Source: Microbacterium hydrocarbonoxydans
GTDB taxonomy: Bacteria; Actinomycetota; Actinomycetes; Actinomycetales; Microbacteriaceae
Reading direction: 5' to 3'
Assembly: GCF_904831005.1 (NCBI RefSeq)
Contig: NZ_LR882982.1
Location: forward strand, 558,001-622,000
Length of the DNA stretch: 64,000 nt
Shown: in pieces, positions 58,358 through 64,000 of the stretch
How positions within the stretch are numbered: the stretch's first letter is position 1
Layout: every line of letters starts with the position of its first letter
Translations under genes and position numbers: made by a program
The notes under the pieces: model-generated
What the model saw: the letters and a program-made list of their open reading frames with translations, nothing else
The model's database searches: none
Told to the model about the DNA's origin: nothing

Positions 58358-60378
58358 TGCGGCTCACGGCGGGGGCCTGGCTCAGCTGGCGCGGCATCGA
58401 GTATGAAATCGCGTCAATCGCGGCTGATTCCAGCGTCCTGCGCTCAGCGGACGGGCTAGAGGTTGAGGTATCGCGCGACGAGATCGAGCGAACGGCGGAG
58501 CCGTCGCGGGCATTCTCCGCCCGCCATTCGCTCCGTCGTTTCGATGAGGCGATCGAGGACGATGAGGTGCGGGCCTGGCGGGAAGCGCTCGCGGAGCTTA
58601 GCGAGGTCGTTGCAACGGGTGGGACGAAGGAATCAGCTGTTGCTGCCGCCGCTTCGCGCGTGTCTGCGACTCTCGGGCGGGATGTGAGCGTTCGAACTGT
58701 GTACCGCAAGATGGAGGCGTACGACCAGTACGGAGTTGTTGGTCTCATGGATGCAAGAAAGGTCTCCGCGGGTCGCAAGCGGCTCATCGGTTGGCGCGAT
58801 CCGCGGGTCGCTGAGGTCGTGAGTCGAGTACTCGCGGAGCGGGTGGACGCCTCTACGACGAGTAAGTCGACGCTCTTCAGGCAGGTCGACCGGATCCTCC
58901 GGAGGACCTACGGCGCTGACTTCAAAGTTCCGAGTCGCTCGGCGTTCTATCGGCTTCTGAAAGCCGAGGACAGTGGGCGCCACGCTTTTGGATCAGCCAA
59001 GACGAAGGAATCGCTCTCGCTGCAACCAACGGGCATGTTCAAGAAGCGGCCAGCGCTCCGCCCCGGAGAGCAGACACAGATCGATTCGACGACTCTCGAT
59101 GTGCTGGTCCGGATCGACGAGAACACGATCGGTAGGCCCGAACTGACTATCCTTATCGACGTCGCCACTCGGTCCATCCTTGCTGCGGTTCTGCGCCCGG
59201 TGGGAACGAAGAGCGTAGATCTGATGGTCGTGCTGGCGCGCGCACTTGTGCCCTACGCACGTCGTCCGGAGGGAGCTCAGGAGACTCGGCGACTCATCTC
59301 CACCGCGTGGGCCGGCGAGGCGCTGATCGACCAGAGTGAATACGAGCGTGCGCGCTCTGAGCAACCCTTCATCTTTCCTGAGAACATCACCACAGACAGA
59401 GGAAGCACCTACCTCTCGAAGCCCTTCCTCGCGGCATGCGAGCATCTCGGCATCTCAACCAACACAGCGGCGACGCACACGCCCACTGACAAAGCGCACG
59501 TTGAGCGCACCTTCAAGTCCATCAACACGATGCTGCTGGAGCACGCGTACGGTTACACCGGCCGCAGCGTTGAGCATCGGGGCAAAAACCTGCCCAAGCA
59601 TCCCGATCGGTTACTGACGATTGCTCAGGCGCAGGAGCTGTTGGAGGACTGGATAGCGGTCGTCTGGCAGAAGACTGTGCACAACGGCCTTCGAGATCCG
59701 CTGGAGCCATCTGTAGCGCTCTCTCCGAATCAGATGTGTCGGGCGTTCCGGCATGTCGTCCCCGAACTACAAGTGCCTCTGACACGCGACGATTTCATTG
59801 CCCTTCTCCCCACCGTCTTCCGACGCATCAACCGCTACGGGGTGACGATCGACCACCGCGTGTACGACTCCGCGCGACTCGCGCCATACCGCCGCCGCAG
59901 CTCGGATTTCAAACAGAACAACGGCCGTTGGAGGATCCGAGTAGACCCATACAACTTCCACGTCGTCTGGTTGGACGTGGATGACGAGTTCATCCCCCTG
60001 CGCTGGTCCAACGAGATTCACCGACTCCCGCTGCTAGGTGATGTCTGGCGGCTGGCGCGCGAGGACTACCAAACGAACGGAATCGATGCACCGCAACCGA
60101 AGCTCGTTCAAGCGATTGAGGAATTTGCAGCGCGGGGAAACCCGGGCGCAGCTAAGAGACGTCGCGCCCGCGAGAAGGCAGTCCTCGCCGACCCGATGCG
60201 ACTCTTCGGCGCGGAGGACGAACCTGGCGGGCACGGCTTGCCGTCGTCTGAAGAGCCAGTCCACGTCGAGCCATCGGCGGCAGAAGAACCATGGCCGAAC
60301 CGTGGTGGGTTTTCTCTCATCGAGGACCCGATAGACGAGACAGACGGGGAGGAGAGCCATGGAGATCACCACGCATGA
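58357..60378 (+). CDS. tnsB: TnsB DDE transposase
   Basis: A 673-residue integrase-fold transposase that binds the ends and joins strands. N-terminal helix-turn-helix parts (~residues 80-190, e.g. VRTVYRKMEAYDQYGV) are followed by the RNase-H-like core with Asp243 (TQIDSTTLD), Asp347 (TTDRGSTYL) and Glu383 (AHVERTFKS): the spacing D-104-D-35-E is exact for this family. A Mu-type C-terminal beta-barrel follows (LAPYRRRSSDF; YNFHVVWLDVDDEFI). Its 3' end overlaps tnsC by 20 bp. Confidence 0.97.
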   Translation: MRLTAGAWLSWRGIEYEIASIAADSSVLRSADGLEVEVSRDEIERTAEPSRAFSARHSLRRFDEAIEDDEVRAWREALAELSEVVATGGTKESAVAAAASRVSATLGRDVSVRTVYRKMEAYDQYGVVGLMDARKVSAGRKRLIGWRDPRVAEVVSRVLAERVDASTTSKSTLFRQVDRILRRTYGADFKVPSRSAFYRLLKAEDSGRHAFGSAKTKESLSLQPTGMFKKRPALRPGEQTQIDSTTLDVLVRIDENTIGRPELTILIDVATRSILAAVLRPVGTKSVDLMVVLARALVPYARRPEGAQETRRLISTAWAGEALIDQSEYERARSEQPFIFPENITTDRGSTYLSKPFLAACEHLGISTNTAATHTPTDKAHVERTFKSINTMLLEHAYGYTGRSVEHRGKNLPKHPDRLLTIAQAQELLEDWIAVVWQKTVHNGLRDPLEPSVALSPNQMCRAFRHVVPELQVPLTRDDFIALLPTVFRRINRYGVTIDHRVYDSARLAPYRRRSSDFKQNNGRWRIRVDPYNFHVVWLDVDDEFIPLRWSNEIHRLPLLGDVWRLAREDYQTNGIDAPQPKLVQAIEEFAARGNPGAAKRRRAREKAVLADPMRLFGAEDEPGGHGLPSSEEPVHVEPSAAEEPWPNRGGFSLIEDPIDETDGEESHGDHHA

Positions 60379-61351
60379 AGGGTGGCGCGAGTTCGTGAAC
60401 TCGAGCTACGAGCGGCCCCCGAAGATCCGAGCATCCGCCCTACGGAAGATGCCGCCCTCTGAGCGTTGGATATACAACGAAGCCCGAGCCCGCTACTCGC
60501 AAGCGGGAGCCTTTGTGAAGACGCCACTGTACGGCGCGTTCCAGGCGGCCGTGCGTGAGCGGGTGCACCTCAATCCGCACCGTCAAGTCGGGAAGCTGGG
60601 TCTGATCCTCTCAGGAGAACCCGGGCAGGGGAAGACGACCACGTTGATGCAGATCGGCAAGGAACACGAACTGCGGAGGAGGCTCGTTCGCCATGCCTCG
60701 GTAGCAGACGGTCGTGTTCCGGTGATGTACGTAATGGTGCCCGCTCAGTGCTCGGCGAAGGCGCTTCTTTCTGAGTTCGCCCGATTCTTTGGGTTGCCGA
60801 CCATCGTTCGGTCGACCTACAACGCGCTGTTGGAGATGGTAGCCAACGCGATCCGACGATGCGGCACGGAACTGATCCTCATCGACGATGTGCATCACCT
60901 AGACCTCCAGTATCGGCAGAACATCGAGGCGTCCGACATGCTCAAGCAGCTCTCTGAGCGATGCGGGGGAACGTTCGTCTATGCCGGCATCGCGGTTGAA
61001 GACACGGGGCTCTTGTCGGGATCCAGAGAAGGTCAGATACGTAAGAGGTTTGAGCTCTTTTCTGCATCGCCGTTCACGATCACCTCGGCACAGGGTCAAT
61101 CCGACTGGGGCGACCTCTTACTTGCTCTCGAAGACTCTCTGTGTCTTCTCGATCAGGTGCAAGGTGAGATCCTCCAGGCGGCGAAGTCGTTGCATTGGCT
61201 CACTGGGGGTGAGATTGGTCCGTTGAAGGATCTGCTCCAACTGTCCGCGTTCCGAGCAATCGACCAAGGGACGGAGCGACTCGATTTTGCGGAGTTTGAT
61301 CGAGAAGCGGAAAGGCGCAGGCGAGCTGCGGAGACCGGCACAGGGCGATGA
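60359..61351 (+). CDS. tnsC: TnsC-like AAA+ regulator
   Basis: A 330-residue AAA+ ATPase that links target choice to TnsA-TnsB. Walker A SGEPGQGKTT with Lys92, Walker B LILIDDVHHLD with Asp176-Asp177, sensor-like FVYAGIAVEDTG. Start lies within the last 20 bp of tnsB, and its stop overlaps tniQ (ATGA). Length is less than Tn7 TnsC (555) but typical of short TnsC/TniB relatives. Confidence 0.95.
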   Translation: MEITTHEGWREFVNSSYERPPKIRASALRKMPPSERWIYNEARARYSQAGAFVKTPLYGAFQAAVRERVHLNPHRQVGKLGLILSGEPGQGKTTTLMQIGKEHELRRRLVRHASVADGRVPVMYVMVPAQCSAKALLSEFARFFGLPTIVRSTYNALLEMVANAIRRCGTELILIDDVHHLDLQYRQNIEASDMLKQLSERCGGTFVYAGIAVEDTGLLSGSREGQIRKRFELFSASPFTITSAQGQSDWGDLLLALEDSLCLLDQVQGEILQAAKSLHWLTGGEIGPLKDLLQLSAFRAIDQGTERLDFAEFDREAERRRRAAETGTGR

Positions 61352-62223
61352 GGGCCCTCCCCGTCAAGGTCCGCCTGTTTCCTTCCGAGGCCGCCGCCAG
61401 CTACTTCGCGCGATTGTGCGCAGCGAATCTGATCCCCGAACATACGATGTGGCGATCGCTGCGTCTCGAGTATCCGAGGCTCGGCACGGCAATTCGACCC
61501 AGCGCTGTTCCGGGCCTCGTTGCGGCCCTCGGTGGCCTGCCTTCCGACTCCTTCACTCGCCGATTGCGAGAGTATGTGTCCATGTGCCCGCACGACCCGA
61601 CGTTGTGGGTTCGTTCGTGTGCTTTCTGCAACGGCACTTATCGCGGACTCGAATCCCTGTGCCGGCGATGTACGGCGGGTGAACTTGTTCTTGTCGAGCG
61701 CCTGTCCGGACCGATCTGTGGGAAACACGCTCGCTGGCACGCGAACGGCCTCGACCTCGATGTATCAGGGCGGACCACGCAACTGCGAGCTCAGCGACGC
61801 CTGAATCGATGGTTGCATCTCAACGACATCGGATACCGGACTGCTCTTGCCGCGATGGCACGGGACGTTACAAATTCTTGGTGGCATCCCCGCAACAAGT
61901 CCGTCGAGCAACTCAGTCTTTCTGAGGAGATCGCAGGGCTTTCGCGGCTGGTAGACGTGCTCGAGGTCTTGGGGTCGCCACGGATGACTACCGTCATGGA
62001 CGGACATCTGCCCGGTCGCGCATTGGCAGGAATTTTGATGCGCATGAGCTTTGGTGTCGCAAGAGGCCTCGATACTGCGACTTTGATTGCCAGCATCGAC
62101 CGGGGTCTCTACGAAGAGGGCATCGATCGATCATTGCCTGAGGAGCAAGTGCGGATGCTCATTGCACGGGCATCGACCATCAAGGGCGCGCTCGGCCGCC
62201 ATCGGACCAGTCGCGCTGCTTAG
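61348..62223 (+). CDS. tniQ: TniQ/TnsD-family targeting protein
   Basis: A 291-residue protein. N-terminal TniQ segment (LPVKVRLFPSEAAASYFARL; ALGGLPSDSF) and a zinc-binding knuckle with Cys91, Cys94, Cys105 and Cys108 (CAFC…CRRC), followed by the family CGKHARWH motif. The C-terminal ~150 residues are helical with a possible helix-turn-helix (SLSEEIAGLSRLVDVLE). In Tn7-like elements this protein recognises the attachment DNA or the guide complex. Here no CRISPR system is present, so a DNA-binding role at one chromosomal site is more likely. Confidence 0.93.
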   Translation: MRALPVKVRLFPSEAAASYFARLCAANLIPEHTMWRSLRLEYPRLGTAIRPSAVPGLVAALGGLPSDSFTRRLREYVSMCPHDPTLWVRSCAFCNGTYRGLESLCRRCTAGELVLVERLSGPICGKHARWHANGLDLDVSGRTTQLRAQRRLNRWLHLNDIGYRTALAAMARDVTNSWWHPRNKSVEQLSLSEEIAGLSRLVDVLEVLGSPRMTTVMDGHLPGRALAGILMRMSFGVARGLDTATLIASIDRGLYEEGIDRSLPEEQVRMLIARASTIKGALGRHRTSRAA

Positions 62224-62357
62224 ACGGGGTGCTCCGCCTAGCCGACGCGCAGTGTGGACATCGCATTGTCGATGTAACTCCCGAACCCTTCGCTGCGGTC
62301 GGAGGCGAACCAGTGGCTCCGCGCTATCGCTCGTCAGAGGTCCGCACATGGAGTCGA

Positions 62358-62627
62358 TCATTTCGGTGTCAGGTTCGCCTGTGTCCGCTTTCGCGCGTAG
62401 GCGCGGGCGGCGCGTACTCGATCTCCGCAGCGAGTTGAGCACCACCGCCGGCGGCCGTGGGTCTTCAGCAGGAGCCGCGAGCACGGTTCGGCTTCGCACT
62501 GCGCCAGCAGAGGAGCGTCGTCGCCGGCGATCAGCGCTGCGGCATACTCGGCGATCACGGACATGGCGTGCTCGATGAGCTGAGTGGTCGGGTGCTCAAG
62601 TGAGCGGAAAAATCCCTCTCCGGGCAT
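62358..62627 (-). pseudogene. CGNR zinc-finger protein, N-terminally truncated
   Basis: About 89 residues from MPGEGFF. It ends in the CGNR-type zinc finger: CEAEPC, RRWCSTRCGDRVRAARAYARKR, which matches the C-terminal part of ABATE/CGNR proteins (usual length ~180-200). The N-terminal ABATE half is not found. Just upstream lies a run of eight C on the coding strand (8 G at 62640-62647 on +), so a frameshift or truncation is likely. The frame could extend to 62873 but that extension lacks ABATE motifs. Confidence 0.6.
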
Positions 62628-62873
62628 GTAGTGCACCAGGGGGGGGGCGGCAGTGAGCGCGGCGGATGCCAGAAACGGTGTCCAAAACAGGGTTGCGGCG
62701 GGCATTTCGGCTTGCGAGGATAAGCGGTTTCGGGTCATGCAAGAGTGCAGCGCGCGGGTCGTCGAGGATCGCGCGACGGGCACGATACCTGCTGTTAGGG
62801 TCGGGGCAACGCAGGATCGGTGGAGCAGGAGCTCAACCCCGCCTGTCACAGTCAGCCAAGGGGTCAGGCTCAT

Positions 62874-63191
62874 CGGGCTTTTGATTCCGTATCGGAGCGA
62901 GGCACGGGACTGAGCGTGAGCCCGAAGATGGGCCGGTATGGTCGGACTTTGACGTAGTTGAGCGCTGCAAACTCACCGTCTGCCGACCGGATCGTGTCCT
63001 GTACCCAGGCAACCGGCACCGCGGATGTCATCCGTTCGGCCCGGCCACAAGACGCGCGGCTGTGCGGGCAACACACGTCGCGGGCACGCGGTACACAGAC
63101 CACATGCTCCGAGTGACCCTCATCGCTGACGACAAATCGACTTCGCGTTAGCACGTGTAGCGGTACTGGTGAGGTGACCGGCGGGGGCGGG
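62874..63191. other. Gap without a supported gene
   Basis: 318 bp. Minus-strand frame 62870-63154 gives a Cys/Arg-rich start and a tail FAALNYVKVRPYRPIFG; nothing known. The base composition (CACACGTCGC, GGCACGCGG) shows no clear promoter. It may be degenerate cargo DNA or a gene relic. The last 40 bp carry the RBS-like GTGAGGTGACC of the next gene. Confidence 0.3.
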
Positions 63192-64000
63192 ATGCCTCAC
63201 AATTGGGCTGTGGAGCGAGAGCATGAGGCACAGGACGACGCGCAGATCCTGAAGACGATACCGCCGGCGGCAGGGCCGTCCTGGTGGAAGCGTCGCACTT
63301 ACGGACAGCGTGTCGCGGTCGGCGTCGTGTCCTACGTGCTCGTCGCGATCCCCGTCGTCCTCTATGCTCCCGGTGCCCTGCTGAACAACTGGGTGCCGGG
63401 GCAGACCCCAGAGGAGCAGGGGAAACTCCTGGGTGCGGCGGGCAACCTCGTGCTCCTGGCGCTTGGTGGGGTGATTGCGGTGGTGACCGTTGGGCTCAGC
63501 CTCTCCCGGCACCGCCAGGAAATCGACGCGGCTGAGCGCGATCGTCAACGCCTCCGCGATGATCAGAAGCGCGAGCAGGCACGACTCAGCGAAGTCGATC
63601 GCCAGCGGCGTATCGAGACTGAAAGGGTGTTGCGGGAGCGGTTCGTGACGACCGTGAAGCTCCTCAGCGACCCTGCCCCCGTGAATCGGCAGGCGGCGCT
63701 GTTCGCTCTCGGTGCTCTCGCTGACGACTGGGATGCACTCGGCAACCCTGGCGAGGTTCAGGTGTGCATCGAGGTTCTCACCAGCTATCTCCGCGCGCCC
63801 CGCTCTGACGACATGCTCTTGCCCCTCGACGCGGAAGAGGCGCACTACCTAGACCCGGATGACTACTACGACGCTCAGCGCACAACACCGCAGGAAGTTT
63901 CCGTCAAGCAGGCCGGCTACACCGTCATCCGCAACCATCTCCAGTGGGAAGCCGCCTCCAACTGGCATGACCGGGTGATCAACCTCGCCCGCGCGCACAT
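63192..64000 (+). CDS. Membrane protein with coiled-coil, incomplete at window end
   Basis: Frame open from ATG 63192 to the last base (269 codons seen). Two helices at residues ~43-62 (VGVVSYVLVAIPVVLYA) and ~80-102 (LVLLALGGVIAVVTVGLSL), then a charged coiled coil (DRQRLRDDQKREQARLSEVDRQRR) and RERFVTTVKLLSDPAPVNRQAALFALGALADDW. This order occurs in actinobacterial pentapeptide-repeat membrane proteins, whose repeats would lie beyond the window. Whether it is transposon cargo or chromosomal is not known. Confidence 0.7.
   Translation, partial: MPHNWAVEREHEAQDDAQILKTIPPAAGPSWWKRRTYGQRVAVGVVSYVLVAIPVVLYAPGALLNNWVPGQTPEEQGKLLGAAGNLVLLALGGVIAVVTVGLSLSRHRQEIDAAERDRQRLRDDQKREQARLSEVDRQRRIETERVLRERFVTTVKLLSDPAPVNRQAALFALGALADDWDALGNPGEVQVCIEVLTSYLRAPRSDDMLLPLDAEEAHYLDPDDYYDAQRTTPQEVSVKQAGYTVIRNHLQWEAASNWHDRVINLARAH

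Larger units (their letters stand above)
57420..62223 (+). mobile_element. Tn7-like transposon core (tnsA-tnsB-tnsC-tniQ)
   Basis: A cut-and-paste element core of four overlapping genes preceded by TnsB-site-like repeats. Coordinates given span the visible end repeats to the tniQ stop. The second end, target-site duplication and most cargo are outside the window or unrecognised. Codon usage is less GC-extreme than the flanks, a sign of acquisition. No CRISPR repeat or cas gene is seen within the window, so targeting is presumably by TniQ directed to a fixed site next to marR. Confidence 0.85.

Noticed and set aside
62870..63154. A 94-codon minus-strand frame
   Set aside because: No motif, weak start context and Cys/Arg-rich composition; kept only as a note on the gap.
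62224..63191. The second transposon end just behind tniQ
   Set aside because: Searched by eye for CCCA/TGACAAGTT units in reverse; only single weak matches (e.g. GTGTCAGGTT near 62366, inside the CGNR frame) occur, not a cluster.
61352..64000. A CRISPR array or cas gene linked to the Tn7-like element
   Set aside because: No regularly spaced repeats and no Cas-like motifs seen; targeting by TniQ alone is the simpler reading within the window.

Overview
The window is a high-GC actinobacterial chromosome segment. Gene style (ATGA start/stop overlaps, strong GGAGG sites, GTG starts) and content (XylA/XylB with a ROK regulator, LacI-controlled sugar operons, SpaH-type sortase pili, SufS-SufU, DUF1206) fit a Microbacteriaceae member, most likely Microbacterium. 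This assignment is inference from family content; no marker gene such as 16S rRNA is present.

Layout. 0-9 kb: ABC exporter, Gfo/Idh oxidoreductase and GH43-like five-bladed propeller protein, then a sugar ABC importer (lipoprotein plus two permeases, no ATPase) with a membrane protein and a LacI regulator. 9.0-9.5 kb: five copies of a hyphenated inverted repeat, then tRNA-Ser(GCU). 9.7-17 kb: small basic protein, DksA-like zinc-finger protein, UvrA-like ATPase, aldo/keto reductase, GntR regulator, SDR epimerase and VOC protein. 17-26 kb: carbohydrate catabolism: hydroxyacid dehydrogenase, LacI regulator with a clear divergent operator, Gfo/Idh-cupin-Gfo/Idh operon, xylB-xylA and a divergent ROK regulator. 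26-29 kb: AraC-GyrI, GyrI-like, DUF1206 and LysE genes. 29-38 kb: sortase-assembled pilus locus (tip/adhesin-like LPXTG protein, SpaH-type major pilin, class C sortase, and a second protein with a possible sortase fold), followed by two paralogous ECF-like sigma factors, one fused to a zinc-finger anti-sigma-like segment, a membrane helix, a Pro-Thr stalk and Ig-like domains. 38-57 kb: sufS-sufU, GNAT, F420-reductase-like, GntR, a secreted HELAH metalloprotease candidate, tRNA-Arg(ACG), a LysR/flavoprotein pair, serine dehydratase, an AAA ATPase, a TetR-ABC exporter operon, HrpB helicase, flotillin-like SPFH protein and MarR.

57.4-62.2 kb: a Tn7-like transposition module, tnsA-tnsB-tnsC-tniQ, in one overlapping operon. 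It is preceded by four ~20-bp repeats that look like TnsB-binding sites at one transposon end. The other end is not visible and probably lies beyond the window. No CRISPR array or cas gene is seen. After tniQ come a CGNR zinc-finger remnant and a membrane protein cut by the window end; they may be cargo.

The most notable systems are the Tn7-like element, whose TnsA has Arg where the catalytic Lys is expected, and the pilus plus membrane-tethered sigma factor locus. Local palindromes at the promoters of several regulators (LacI, ROK, TetR, MarR) suggest autoregulated circuits.
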